Assembly (NCBI GenBank): GCA_001730015.1
Contig: MDLA01000049.1
Location: forward strand, 1-53,305
Direction: 5' to 3'
Origin: Chromatiales bacterium (ex Bugula neritina AB1)
GTDB lineage: Bacteria > Pseudomonadota > Gammaproteobacteria > Granulosicoccales > Granulosicoccaceae
DNA: 53,305 nucleotides
Part shown: in pieces, positions 9,466 through 18,415 of the stretch
Position numbering within the stretch: the first letter of the stretch is position 1
Layout of the letters: every line of letters begins with the position of its first letter
Translations under genes and position numbers: made by a program
Notes under the pieces: generated by a model
What the model saw: only the letters and a program-made list of their open reading frames with translations
What the model was told of the DNA's origin: nothing
Database searches by the model: none

Positions 9466-9846
9466 ATGGATCATCCAAAACTCTGGCGCTGGGTCGCACT
9501 GATTGGCTTTTTCGGTACTATGGCAATTTTACTGCTATGGATTACCTGGATATCGCCTCCCAGATCGCCAAAAAGTATAGCCCTCGCGATTGCCTTGATC
9601 CCAATGCTCGCCCCGTTGCGCGGAATCCTTCATGGTAAAAACTACACTCATTCATGGGCTAGTTTTTTATCATTGCCCTATTTTGCATACGGTGTGGATG
9701 CACTCATTCATAAAGCCGAAAATAACTGGCTAGGCCTGGTGCTGATGGCTTCCAGTCTGCTGTGGTTTTTTGGCTGTATATATTTTGCACGCTACAATCG
9801 TGTAATCAATCAAACGTCAGACAGCGCTTCAAAAAAGGAATCGTGA
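9466..9846 (+). CDS. DUF2069 inner-membrane protein
   Basis: A 126-residue protein with four predicted transmembrane helices (starting at about residues 8, 38, 66 and 86), matching the DUF2069 family that commonly follows wrbA in gammaproteobacteria. Function is unknown. The start is ATG at 9466, or GTG at 9460, which is better spaced from GGAAA at 9451-9455. Its last 41 bases overlap the convergent hda gene tail to tail, which is unusual enough to raise the chance of antisense interference between the two 3' ends. Confidence 0.8.
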   Translation: MDHPKLWRWVALIGFFGTMAILLLWITWISPPRSPKSIALAIALIPMLAPLRGILHGKNYTHSWASFLSLPYFAYGVDALIHKAENNWLGLVLMASSLLWFFGCIYFARYNRVINQTSDSASKKES

Positions 9847-10504
9847 TACGCGCCCTGCCAGCCGCAATGGATTCCGTATCCAGTGTAGCTACGGCCTGTA
9901 GCAAGCTCATCAGGTCCCTGGGGTAATGCGTGAGTAAATAATTTGCTGCTTCAACATCAAACTGCATCCCGCGTTGTCGAGCCGCGGCCAGCATGGCTTC
10001 CCGTATATCTTCGTCGGCAAGTTCCTGAAGCTTCAGTACCGGACCCCAGGCAAGCCGAGACGCTAGATCAGGTAAGCCCCAGTTCTCTGGTGAAGGCGCC
10101 ATCCGGGATCCGAATATCAGCTTGGTAGCTCCCTCCCGACTGAAATTTATCAGGTTAAACAACGCCATTTCCCAGTCGGGTTTATGAGCGACATAGTGGA
10201 TATCGTCTAATACGACTAAATCATGGAAATCCAGCTCATCGATCAGGGAAACAGGAAGCGAATTGTCCGCAAGCGAAGCGTAAAAGGATCGCTGCCCTGC
10301 CGCCAGCCATTGCCGATGAGTCGCAAGCAGCAGATGGCTTTTGCCACAATGCCCACCACCCCAGAGATATATTTGCCGTACACTACGGGAATCACGCAGG
10401 CTTACCATTAAATTGGCTGCGAGACCATTCTCACCTACCGAAAAATTATTAAAACCCGGCGGTTCGGACGGATTAAATGGCAATGGAATCTGCGGATGAA
10501 TCAT
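9806..10504 (-). CDS. hda: DnaA regulatory inactivator Hda
   Basis: A AAA+ protein that, bound to the DNA-loaded beta clamp, stimulates ATP hydrolysis by DnaA and prevents re-initiation of replication. Of 232 residues, the N-terminal clamp-binding motif is QIPLPF (5-10), Walker A is GGGHCGKSH (49-57), Walker B is VVLDDIH (97-103), and LASRLAWG carries the arginine-finger (box VII) region. Lacking the DnaA DNA-binding domain IV identifies it as Hda rather than DnaA. It starts 8 bp after the DUF2066 gene and is probably co-transcribed with it. Confidence 0.9.
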   Translation of the reverse strand: MIHPQIPLPFNPSEPPGFNNFSVGENGLAANLMVSLRDSRSVRQIYLWGGGHCGKSHLLLATHRQWLAAGQRSFYASLADNSLPVSLIDELDFHDLVVLDDIHYVAHKPDWEMALFNLINFSREGATKLIFGSRMAPSPENWGLPDLASRLAWGPVLKLQELADEDIREAMLAAARQRGMQFDVEAANYLLTHYPRDLMSLLQAVATLDTESIAAGRARITIPFLKRCLTFD

Positions 10505-10512
10505 CGCAATCG

Positions 10513-11670
10513 CTAACGAGTTTGAAATCGAAAACCAAGCTCGCCACTGCCATCCGGGGCAAATGGCAAGGGGCTCAGCTGCTGCTGCCTCGACAACGCG
10601 TCCCGCAGTACTGAGGAATCAATTTTAGCTCGAAACACTGTTGCCCCCGATTCCAGCGATTCAGTAACTACTGAGCTGTCGATTGTGCGCAGCATACTCA
10701 ATACATTTTTGTAATCTGCTAAATTACTGATGTTTTCGATGCGCACGCCGACCCCGCTGCGCTGGAACGGCTGATCACCATTTTGATAAATCGATCCGGC
10801 GGCAAAATTGTCTGCTTCTTTATTCGCCAATTCACTTATTGCCGTGATCAGCGCTTCATCGAGTGTCGCTGTTGTCAGTGTTGCCATTCGCTCCGGGTAA
10901 CCTGGTACTGAAAAGCGCCACTCAGATTGCCAGGCATCTGCCGACAGCCGAAACAACGCTCCGGTCATACGCCTCGTTGTGTCATAACGCGCCATCACCG
11001 CTTCCAGCCGATCAACCTGATTATAAAGAATGTCGGTAGGTTGAATAACAGCCAGATCCGCATCATCAAGCACTGGAAATTCAAAATCGAGAGAATTGGC
11101 TACCCCGAGCTGCACCATACGCGACTGGAACTTTTTTCCACGTTCTCCACCAATAATAAACTGCGCGCCATCCTGATCCACCGCGACCAGCGCCAGTACA
11201 TTACTTTCCACCTCTTCAATCGTTTCCTCGACCAGAGGCTGAGGTGCCAACCGCTGCTGAACCAGAGCTGCAACATTATCAGGAAAAGTAATCTGTATTA
11301 CACTGGTCGCTTCTGCGCCCTCTCTCACTTTACGAGTCGCTAACAGCGACTCTGACATAAGCGGGTCAACACGCTTGTAGCGAAAACTCTGCACATATTT
11401 TGTCGCCTCATTCAGTACTTCCTTACGCTGTGGATTTGCTTCAAACCCAGGTAAATCCCGTTGTAAAATTTCATCAAGCGCAAGCCAATAGGCACTACTG
11501 CGCTGGCTGGCTCCCTGATCAGAAACCAATACTTCCGCCTGCTGTCCATTAACAAGTTGCGCACGCAAACCCGTTGAACTGATAAGCAAAGCAGCGATCC
11601 ACATAACAGCTACCGACAAATTGCTGGTGATTGGTAGTTTGCGTCTCAAGTGAAAATACGAAGGCTTCAT
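10513..11670 (-). CDS. DUF2066 domain protein, exported
   Basis: A 385-residue protein with an N-terminal signal or anchor segment (about 16-37, possible cleavage after LRA) followed by the DUF2066 region (QAEVLVSDQGASQRS, then YVQSFRYKR at about 92-100). Function is unknown. Its position directly upstream of hda and divergent from purM is conserved in Pseudomonas. It is probably periplasmic or inner-membrane-attached. Why a conserved envelope protein is co-transcribed with a replication regulator is not known. Confidence 0.75.
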   Translation of the reverse strand: MKPSYFHLRRKLPITSNLSVAVMWIAALLISSTGLRAQLVNGQQAEVLVSDQGASQRSSAYWLALDEILQRDLPGFEANPQRKEVLNEATKYVQSFRYKRVDPLMSESLLATRKVREGAEATSVIQITFPDNVAALVQQRLAPQPLVEETIEEVESNVLALVAVDQDGAQFIIGGERGKKFQSRMVQLGVANSLDFEFPVLDDADLAVIQPTDILYNQVDRLEAVMARYDTTRRMTGALFRLSADAWQSEWRFSVPGYPERMATLTTATLDEALITAISELANKEADNFAAGSIYQNGDQPFQRSGVGVRIENISNLADYKNVLSMLRTIDSSVVTESLESGATVFRAKIDSSVLRDALSRQQQLSPLPFAPDGSGELGFRFQTR

Positions 11671-11762
11671 ATGCAGGCTTCAATAAGTGTTGATGCAGAA
11701 TTGTAACCCAGTCACCGGCAACAGGGTAAAATCACCCCATCTTAACCGCATAATTACACCCT

Positions 11763-12812
11763 ATGAGCGAAAAGGAAGGATTTAGCTACCGAACAGCAGG
11801 AGTAAATATCGACGCCGGCGCTGAACTGGTCAGGCGAATAAAACCCGATATTGCTCGCACCCGCCGTGACGGTGTCCTTGGCTCGATTGGCGGGTTTGGC
11901 GGGCTGTTTGAGCTGCCAGTTGGCCAATACAAGCAACCCGTACTGGTATCAGGTGCAGACGGTGTGGGCACAAAATTAATACTGGCAAACCATCTGAATC
12001 TGCATGACACCATCGGGATAGATCTGGTCGCCATGTGTGTTAATGACATCCTGGTAAGCGGTGCCGAACCATTATATTTTCTCGACTACTACGCCTGTGG
12101 CAAGCTCGATATTGAAAAATCAGAGAAAATTATTGCCGGAATCGCCGATGGCTGCGTGTTGGCCGGTGCTGCCCTGATTGGCGGTGAATCGGCAGAAATG
12201 CCTGGCATGTATTCCAGCGGCGACTACGATCTTGGGGGCTTTGCAGTCGGTATTGTAGAAAAACAAAAAATACTCGACAACACCACTGTAAAACCTGACG
12301 ACCTCATTCTGGGTTTGGCATCGAGTGGCTGCCACTCAAACGGCTATTCTCTGGTGCGAAAAGTGCTCGCTGCCAGCGGCAATTCCACTGACACACTGGT
12401 GGGAGGCAAGCCTTTAGGGGCACAGCTTATGACGCCAACCCGAATATACGTCAAATCAGTTCTGGCACTACTTGACAACCTTCCGGTGGCTGCGCTGGCG
12501 CACATTACCGGCGGCGGAATTACCGAGAACATTCCAAGGTCTTTACCGCCTGGCACCAATGCTACTATTCAGATATCAGATTTCGATCGGCCGGCAATAT
12601 TCGATTGGCTGCAGAATCAGGGTAAAATCGCTGAAGAAGAAATGTTGCGCACCTTCAATTGCGGCATTGGAATGATCGCCATTGTATCGCCGGAAAATGA
12701 ACAGCAAGCTGTCGATATACTGCGGCAACACGGAGAAACAGTCACTGTTATCGGCACGGTAACAGAGGCCGAGAGCAACACCGACCCACAGGTAATCTTC
12801 ACCCACCATTAA
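11763..12812 (+). CDS. purM: Phosphoribosylformylglycinamidine cyclo-ligase PurM
   Basis: This enzyme catalyses step five of de novo purine synthesis, closing FGAM to AIR with ATP. The 349 residues show the family start [15 protein letters not shown], the [10 protein letters not shown] segment, the [10 protein letters not shown] and [12 protein letters not shown] motifs, and the [13 protein letters not shown] segment. Length is normal (E. coli 345). No strong ribosome-binding site precedes the ATG. It overlaps purN by one base (TAATG), the usual purMN operon arrangement. Confidence 0.96.
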   Translation: MSEKEGFSYRTAGVNIDAGAELVRRIKPDIARTRRDGVLGSIGGFGGLFELPVGQYKQPVLVSGADGVGTKLILANHLNLHDTIGIDLVAMCVNDILVSGAEPLYFLDYYACGKLDIEKSEKIIAGIADGCVLAGAALIGGESAEMPGMYSSGDYDLGGFAVGIVEKQKILDNTTVKPDDLILGLASSGCHSNGYSLVRKVLAASGNSTDTLVGGKPLGAQLMTPTRIYVKSVLALLDNLPVAALAHITGGGITENIPRSLPPGTNATIQISDFDRPAIFDWLQNQGKIAEEEMLRTFNCGIGMIAIVSPENEQQAVDILRQHGETVTVIGTVTEAESNTDPQVIFTHH

Positions 12813-13474
12813 TGAGCAAATGCCCTGATACAGCTGCTCCAGCCCGCTCCCTGGTGATACTGATCTCAGGCCGGGGTTCCAACTTTCAGACGATTCATCA
12901 AGCTTGTCTACTTGGTGCGATCAATGCGGACATAGCATTAGTCATATCGAATCGCCCCGACGCCGCCGGTCTCGTCTACGCGCGCGAACAAAAAATACGC
13001 ACGCGCGTGCTAAATCACAGTGACTACACCAGTAGAAATCAATACGACCTGGCACTGTCCAGCGTTATAGATACGATCGAACAACCATTTGTTATCCTTG
13101 CCGGCTTCATGCGCCGCTTAACCGGATCATTTACCCGGCGGTATACCTCCAGACTAATTAACATCCACCCCTCCCTGCTTCCACTGCATCCCGGTCTCGA
13201 CACCCACAGGGCCGCAATTGAGCACGGTGATCGATGGCACGGGTGTAGTGTCCATTATGTGACAGAAAAATTGGACGGCGGACCGGTAATTGCGCGTGCT
13301 GTAGTGCCGTTATATAAACAGGATACTCCGCAATTGCTGGCAGCCAGAGTGTTAGCGAAGGAACACATGTTATACCCGCATGTTATCCAGCTGTGCCTGA
13401 CCGGCAGAATCGAATGGAAAGATGGTCACATTCTTCATGCGGGTATCCCGCTTCAATATCCACTTGCCTTCTAG
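12812..13474 (+). CDS. purN: Phosphoribosylglycinamide formyltransferase PurN
   Basis: Transfers a formyl group from 10-formyl-THF to GAR in purine synthesis. Of 220 residues, the phosphate-binding loop is GRGSN (20-24), the catalytic Asn and His lie in INIHPSLLP, and the catalytic Asp is in EKLDGGPVIA. Its start codon overlaps the purM stop, giving tight translational coupling. Length is typical. Confidence 0.95.
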   Translation: MSKCPDTAAPARSLVILISGRGSNFQTIHQACLLGAINADIALVISNRPDAAGLVYAREQKIRTRVLNHSDYTSRNQYDLALSSVIDTIEQPFVILAGFMRRLTGSFTRRYTSRLINIHPSLLPLHPGLDTHRAAIEHGDRWHGCSVHYVTEKLDGGPVIARAVVPLYKQDTPQLLAARVLAKEHMLYPHVIQLCLTGRIEWKDGHILHAGIPLQYPLAF

Positions 13475-13555
13475 ACATTGTCTATCCAATAACAGATCCT
13501 TTTGAAACAACATGCTATTACTCTATTAATATATTGGCCAATCGATACAATTTGT

Positions 13556-14299
13556 ATGAATAGTCAAACAAAATGGTTAGGTGCGCTAGCAACGTCTCTC
13601 TGCTTGATTTTCACATCTGCAAGCGCAAACGAGGCAGGTAGAATAAGGCCGTTTACCGCAAAATATTCAGTTGAAAATGACTACATTACGGCAGGCGTCG
13701 CCTACCTGAGCCTGCTACCGGACACCAACAACAACTTCGACCTCACCTTGCGTACAAAACCGAAAGGAGTATTTAAGTTGTCGAGCAAAGGAAGTCTGCG
13801 CGAACAGGCAAAAATGCCTTCGTACAATGAACCTTACAATTCGTTTAGCTACAGTTATCAAGATAAAGGCAACAGGAAGCGAGACTACACAACAATATTC
13901 CTACGAGATACAAAAAAGGCAAAACTCTTAAAGGCAGGGAAAACGCAAACGATCACAATCGACGAACCAGTAACTGATCGTCTGTCAACCATGCTTGTGG
14001 TAATGAACGAGCTTCAGCAAAACAATTCATTTTCAGCAATCGACGTGCAAGTTTTAGAGCACGCAAAAATGCGCACCATGACTTTCACCAACCGGGGAAA
14101 AGAAACAATCAAAACGGCTGCAGGACGCTTCCAGGCAGTACGCATTCACCGTGGCAGCCCTAACAGTAATCGAGAAACAGTGAGCTGGTTTGCCGCACTA
14201 CCGGACAAGGCAGCCCTGGCACCAGTGAGGATTGAGCAATTCAAAAATGGCAAACTCACGCTACGGCTTGAGTTACTTGAGTTTTCAACGGTTGATTAA
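13556..14299 (+). CDS. DUF3108 periplasmic protein
   Basis: A 247-residue protein from ATG 13556, chosen over the 13502 start because it places a clean signal peptide (LGALATSLCLIFTSASA) at the N-terminus. The remainder fits the DUF3108 family that follows purMN in Pseudomonas and relatives: a beta-rich soluble domain with FTAKYSVEND, GVFKLSSKGSLREQ and a C-terminal segment where such proteins show AGRFQAVRI...RETVSWFA. Function is unknown. It is the last gene of the purM-purN run, 81 bp after purN. Confidence 0.75.
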   Translation: MNSQTKWLGALATSLCLIFTSASANEAGRIRPFTAKYSVENDYITAGVAYLSLLPDTNNNFDLTLRTKPKGVFKLSSKGSLREQAKMPSYNEPYNSFSYSYQDKGNRKRDYTTIFLRDTKKAKLLKAGKTQTITIDEPVTDRLSTMLVVMNELQQNNSFSAIDVQVLEHAKMRTMTFTNRGKETIKTAAGRFQAVRIHRGSPNSNRETVSWFAALPDKAALAPVRIEQFKNGKLTLRLELLEFSTVD

Positions 14300-14352
14300 T
14301 TGAACAACAACTGCATATTAAATTACATTGATCGCAATAACCGGCCAAAAGA

Positions 14353-14517
14353 TCACTTCCGCAGCAGATCATTCATTCTCGGACAGGCTTCTAAATCATC
14401 ACGAGGAAGCGCAATGTTAAGCACTCTCAGGCAATTGCTGCTGTCGTATACTACGACAACTTTTTCGAACGCACTTTGCTCATCGAATCCCCGTGAATAA
14501 TCCAGGCTAAGATACCC
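14353..14517 (-). pseudogene. Possible 3' gene remnant without a start codon
   Basis: A leftward frame of 54 sense codons then TGA reads like a protein (for example FDEQSAFEKVVVVYDSS and LNIALPRDDLEACPRM) but opens directly after an in-frame TAA. Its only ATG is eight codons before the stop, and there are no GTG, TTG or ribosome-binding-site starts near its 5' end. It may be the tail of a decayed gene, or chance. I do not recognise the family. Confidence 0.25.
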
Positions 14518-14533
14518 TTAAAGGAAGATATAT

Positions 14534-15202
14534 TTGAAAGCAGCGATAATTGGTGCCGCAATCGTCTCCGTAATTTTCATTGGAGCTTATACTTGGTGGT
14601 TTCAAACCAGCTGGCCACTGTCACTCGCCTACGCTTTATTTTCCGTGCTGTGCCTTACTACCATTCCAATTTGCTACCGCCTGTTTGGCTTTCAGGACAA
14701 CGATATCATCGAAGCACTGGTCCGACGGGAACAACAAGAGCACAACCAGATGCTCGCCCGCCTGGATACCATGCAGCAGGACCTGGATGGTCTGGATATT
14801 GAGGAAGGCGCAGCACAAATCCAAACACTAACGGAGCTGCTGAATGACTTTCACGAAGTTATCGCCAACCGATTCCGCGGAAAGCAACTCAGCTCAAGTA
14901 CTTATTTAAACACCGCCCGGGACGTACAAAATCAAACGCTTCAAAACCTCTCTGACATGATCGGCATTGGCCATAGTATTGCGAGCCTCAAGCGCCATCA
15001 GGCAGCTGACAGCGAACACCAACTGGATTCACAGCAAAAACGACTCGACTCTCTTATACGGGAAAACCGCAAATTGTTCGCAGCACTATCTGAAACATCT
15101 GTCGAAGTGGCAAATATTCAGGAGATCGGCGCGTTCGAGCGTACCGAAACTCTCGCACGCTTAAATGATCTTGCTGTTATCGCGCGACAGCAGAGTCGCT
15201 AA
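14534..15202 (+). CDS. Two-helix membrane protein with long cytoplasmic coiled coil
   Basis: I do not recognise a named family. The 222 residues start at TTG 14534, eight bases after a strong AAGGAAG. Two transmembrane helices (about 3-21 and 28-50) are followed by a long, charged, helical coiled-coil region to the C-terminus. The layout (helical hairpin then coiled coil) resembles XpaC-type proteins such as the one at 44484-45338, though I see no clear sequence identity. It lies 14 bp before the VWA lipoprotein gene, so the two are surely one operon. A scaffold or signalling partner of the VWA proteins is a reasonable inference. Confidence 0.8.
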   Translation: MKAAIIGAAIVSVIFIGAYTWWFQTSWPLSLAYALFSVLCLTTIPICYRLFGFQDNDIIEALVRREQQEHNQMLARLDTMQQDLDGLDIEEGAAQIQTLTELLNDFHEVIANRFRGKQLSSSTYLNTARDVQNQTLQNLSDMIGIGHSIASLKRHQAADSEHQLDSQQKRLDSLIRENRKLFAALSETSVEVANIQEIGAFERTETLARLNDLAVIARQQSR

Positions 15203-15216
15203 CGGGAAACCAGTTC

Positions 15217-16899
15217 ATGTACCGCAACATCAAAACAGGAAAAAAAACAGTGTTGGCTGTTTCGGCCATCGCCATCATGCTCCTGGCCTGTTCACCAGGT
15301 AAAATCGATACACAGGAAGCGGCCCTTGAAAAGCTCAACGAGTTAGTCACCGATACGATTCAGCCCAGCCGCAGAGAAAATAATTATCGCGCAAATATAA
15401 AATTGAGTAAAACCAATCTGCTGTCAATGCTGCCAAGTATTGATGAGTACCCGCTAACTACAGAAGCGCAAGACGGTAATCGCACTGAAGCGGTGGAAAT
15501 TTTCACATCCTCCGAGAAGGCCGGAAAAGGTCGTGACGGTTTCTATAATGAAATGGCTGCACTCTTCAACCAGCAGCAAATCAAAATTAACAATGGCAAG
15601 ATCGCCCAGATCAGTATCCGAAAGATCGCCTCAGGCCTCGGCGCTCAATTTATACTCGCACACAGCAATACACCGGACGCATTTTCACCGAGCAATCATC
15701 TCTGGGGGGATATGCTTCTCGCACAGGGTATTCCTCTGCAAAAAATCGCTGATGTCACAGCTCCAAATACCGCCGGTGTGATTGTTCGATCATCAAAAAA
15801 AGAGCTTATTACCAGCAACAACCAACTCGATATCCAGAAACTACTGACTGCTGTTACCAGCGGGTCGTTTGCAATGGGATACACTAACCCGTACCAGTCG
15901 AGCACTGGCTTGAATTTCCTTCTGACCATATTAAACGCATTCGCAAAAGGAGAAGAATCACAATTTCTGGCACCGGATGTAGCAAGCGCTTTTGAGGCCT
16001 TTCAAGCCGGCGTACCGTTTGTTGCCCAAACCACTCTGCAGATGCGCGACGCCGCAGTAGAAAGTGGTGTACTGGATGCGCTGGTGATGGAGCATCAATC
16101 CTGGGTAAATGTCACCGGCATGGGTGGCTATGAATTTATTCCGTTTGGCGTCAGGCACGACAGCCCTCTCTATGCAACCGAGCAAGCGGACGCGGCTGAA
16201 CGTGAGGTTCTAACACTGTTTGCCAACTTCCTTAAGCAAAACCAAAATAAGGTTAACGAATACGGGTTCGGTCGCAACAGTGACTTCCAGAGCAGCTATG
16301 CCATCGAAAACGGCGCAATGATTCTGGGCGCACAGAAAATATGGAAAGAGAAAAAGTCGGGAGGCCGACCGATTGCCGCGGTGTTTGTAGCGGATACATC
16401 CGGCTCGATGGACGGCACTCGTATAAAAAATTTAAAGCGTGCACTCATTGAATCATCAGATTTAATCAGCTCGATCAATTCGATCGGCCTGGTCAGCTAC
16501 AACGAACGAGTCAACATAGATCTTTCCATAAGACCCTTCAACATCCAGCAAAAATCATTATTTATCGGAGCTGTCGAGCAACTGCAGACGGGGGGAGGGA
16601 CCGCTACCAATAACGCCGTACTGGTGGCAGCCAATGAACTGGCCGAACACGCCAGAAGCAATCCCGATCATAAACTGGTAATTTTTGTACTGTCCGACGG
16701 GGAAACCAATAAAGGGATGGAATTTACTGACGTTTCTGCCGTATTGGAGTGGACAGGAATACCGATTCATTCAATCGCTTACGAGTTGTCTTCCGATCAC
16801 CTGAAAGCTATGGCGGCACTAGCTGAAGGAGCATATATTGAATCTAGCGCCGAATCGGCCTCTTATCGTATCGGTAACTTGCTTAATTCCGAGATGTAG
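15217..16899 (+). CDS. Lipoprotein with substrate-binding-like region and VWA domain
   Basis: A 560-residue exported lipoprotein. The lipobox MLLAC is at residues 21-25 (C25 lipidated). Residues about 80-330 look like a periplasmic solute-binding fold (FAMGYTNPYQSSTGLNFLL is typical of such proteins). A VWA domain spans about 385-555, with MIDAS D393-T-S395-G-S397, the threonine loop GGGTATNN and VLSDGETNKG. The MIDAS is complete, so it can bind a divalent metal and a protein ligand. It sits five bases upstream of a second VWA gene. Substrate and partner are unknown; the family is often listed as substrate-binding and VWA domain-containing. Confidence 0.82.
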   Translation: MYRNIKTGKKTVLAVSAIAIMLLACSPGKIDTQEAALEKLNELVTDTIQPSRRENNYRANIKLSKTNLLSMLPSIDEYPLTTEAQDGNRTEAVEIFTSSEKAGKGRDGFYNEMAALFNQQQIKINNGKIAQISIRKIASGLGAQFILAHSNTPDAFSPSNHLWGDMLLAQGIPLQKIADVTAPNTAGVIVRSSKKELITSNNQLDIQKLLTAVTSGSFAMGYTNPYQSSTGLNFLLTILNAFAKGEESQFLAPDVASAFEAFQAGVPFVAQTTLQMRDAAVESGVLDALVMEHQSWVNVTGMGGYEFIPFGVRHDSPLYATEQADAAEREVLTLFANFLKQNQNKVNEYGFGRNSDFQSSYAIENGAMILGAQKIWKEKKSGGRPIAAVFVADTSGSMDGTRIKNLKRALIESSDLISSINSIGLVSYNERVNIDLSIRPFNIQQKSLFIGAVEQLQTGGGTATNNAVLVAANELAEHARSNPDHKLVIFVLSDGETNKGMEFTDVSAVLEWTGIPIHSIAYELSSDHLKAMAALAEGAYIESSAESASYRIGNLLNSEM

Positions 16900-16904
16900 C
16901 GGCA

Positions 16905-17294
16905 ATGAAACACGTTAAGATCTTCGGCGCGTTGCTTGTTCTGCATTTACTTGTCTGGACAGGCAGCCACTTTTATTTTCAGCAAAATAAATCAGCTATT
17001 CTGGTTGTTGTTGATACATCATACTCGATGAAACAAAATTTTCCCGCCGTTAAAAAGTGGATAGAAGATTTTGAATCTATAGACCGTTACAAAACAATAC
17101 ATATAGGAACGGACAAGGCGTTCCTGGGTGAACTGGCCGAATTGAAATCCAAAGATATTATTTTTAGAACTTCATTTGGAAAACTGGATTCTGACAACCT
17201 AACCAGAATCTACAGCCAAATAAAATCTGACTTACGCTATCTCTTAAGTGACGGTTCTCTTGAGCCACCCGAATGGCAGGTAATTTCTTTTTAG
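16905..17294 (+). CDS. Minimal membrane-anchored VWA-like protein
   Basis: Only 129 residues: one N-terminal transmembrane helix (about 6-23), then AILVVVDTSYSM with the MIDAS start D37-T-S39-Y-S41. About 95 residues remain, roughly half a normal VWA domain, and the later MIDAS threonine and aspartate loops are not obvious. It may be a specialised short VWA or a truncated one; the tight spacing (5 bp) after the VWA lipoprotein gene and the intact frame argue for function. It probably faces the periplasm. Confidence 0.72.
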   Translation: MKHVKIFGALLVLHLLVWTGSHFYFQQNKSAILVVVDTSYSMKQNFPAVKKWIEDFESIDRYKTIHIGTDKAFLGELAELKSKDIIFRTSFGKLDSDNLTRIYSQIKSDLRYLLSDGSLEPPEWQVISF

Positions 17295-17349
17295 TGGCTT
17301 GTGGCAATGCCTAAAGGCTAATACCACCCAGGCTAAACGCAAAAGGCTG

Positions 17350-18150
17350 TTAAAATCGCTTTTGAATCCTGGCCCGCACTCGATAGTCAGCTTCTTCAAT
17401 ATCATTGCCGCTTTGCATAAACGGCATCAGAACATCGGCACTCAGACGAAAACTCTCCCGCTGCCAGTGCAACCCGGGCGAGAAGAACCACTGCTGATTA
17501 TCGACACTGATGTTATCACTGTGAACCTCAACGGCGTTAAATTGACCGCGCAGGGATACCGTCCACATTGGATCCGTTGTATCGAGCCCTGTCAACGCAA
17601 AACGCCGTCCAGTTGTGACACCAAGCGACCACAGTTCTTTATCGTCGGTATCGTCTGAATCCAGCCGGAACTGCCGAAAGCTTAAATCGACACCGTTGTA
17701 GTGAACAGAACCCAACTTACCGTAATGCACGCCAAGTTGCCTGCTGCTGATAAATTCTGATTTACCGGTATATGTATCGATATCAGCAACTTCAACCTCA
17801 GCTGTGTACCCGAACCCATGATTAATATCCTGCATACGCGCTTCGCCAGGCCGCAGGAAATCTATCCGATCAAGTGTACTAATACTTTGCCCGTTGAGTT
17901 GTGGTGTGCTCACCCCGCGTAAGTCTTCCGCCAGGGATGCGGTCAACTTGAACAACCGGTCTGACCGAAACCCCGAGTTGCGATCACTTAACGCGCCAGC
18001 AGCCAGATCATCGCCATGCCAGCCATATGACGGCGCTGTGTCAGGCAATGGAATTTTGTAGCTGTGATCGTCGCCCGACTGGCCCCAGCACACAGAGCTA
18101 ACGGTACTCAGTAAAAGAGCCAGGCACCTTTTCTGTGTTCGGCTGTTCAT
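17350..18150 (-). CDS. Predicted outer-membrane beta-barrel protein, unknown family
   Basis: A 266-residue exported protein: the signal peptide ends near VCWG-QS, and the mature part is rich in alternating polar/hydrophobic strands and ends in a terminal phenylalanine (RIQKRF), the usual signal for BAM-dependent insertion. I do not recognise a specific family. Repeated strand-like segments (ELWSLGVTTGRRF, PMWTVSLRGQF, FRLSADVLMPFM) suggest about ten to twelve strands. It faces the VWA operon convergently, with about 55 bp between stops. It could be a porin-like, surface or lipid-modifying protein; no catalytic motif is evident. Confidence 0.65.
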   Translation of the reverse strand: MNSRTQKRCLALLLSTVSSVCWGQSGDDHSYKIPLPDTAPSYGWHGDDLAAGALSDRNSGFRSDRLFKLTASLAEDLRGVSTPQLNGQSISTLDRIDFLRPGEARMQDINHGFGYTAEVEVADIDTYTGKSEFISSRQLGVHYGKLGSVHYNGVDLSFRQFRLDSDDTDDKELWSLGVTTGRRFALTGLDTTDPMWTVSLRGQFNAVEVHSDNISVDNQQWFFSPGLHWQRESFRLSADVLMPFMQSGNDIEEADYRVRARIQKRF

Positions 18151-18340
18151 CTTATTTGCGGTCCCTTACAACTGCACCGGGAATCTCCGGCACCCGGGTA
18201 GGTTTATTAATGGCCAATGGTTTTTTGCATTAACCTGATACGCGGCTATCCTCTGCCAACTGCATCCTTGTTGTATTTTCACTACTTTGACACAGCTTAC
18301 CAGTGATTACCCAGTCTCTGTTCCCCTACAACGTTAACTT

Positions 18341-18349
18341 TTATCCACA
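18341..18349 (+). promoter_or_regulatory. Single perfect DnaA box
   Basis: TTATCCACA, identical to the strong E. coli DnaA box, lies 67 bp before the darP start between divergent genes. There is no cluster of boxes, AT-rich unwinding element or dnaA/dnaN/gidA neighbour, so this is not an origin. It may be a chance match or a DnaA-controlled promoter. Confidence 0.3.
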
Positions 18350-18415
18350 AACGGTGTCAAGTAGAATGTTAGTTATTTGCAACAACAGCAACTTCCGTTA
18401 CAGGTAACAAAATTG

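Noticed and set aside
9446..9640. Rightward frame overlapping the DUF2069 gene in another register
   Set aside because: It lies in the wrong frame across a well-supported four-helix membrane protein gene.
14300..14500. 66-codon rightward frame directly after the DUF3108 gene (TTG start), including an inner ATG at 14413 with GAGGAAG upstream
   Set aside because: Composition is not protein-like and the start abuts the previous stop. The inner 28-codon version has a fair ribosome-binding site but nothing else to support it.
18341..18349. Replication origin suggested by a DnaA box and a nearby hda gene
   Set aside because: Only one box, no AT-rich unwinding element, no dnaA, dnaN or gyrB nearby; hda is 8 kb away in its own conserved block.
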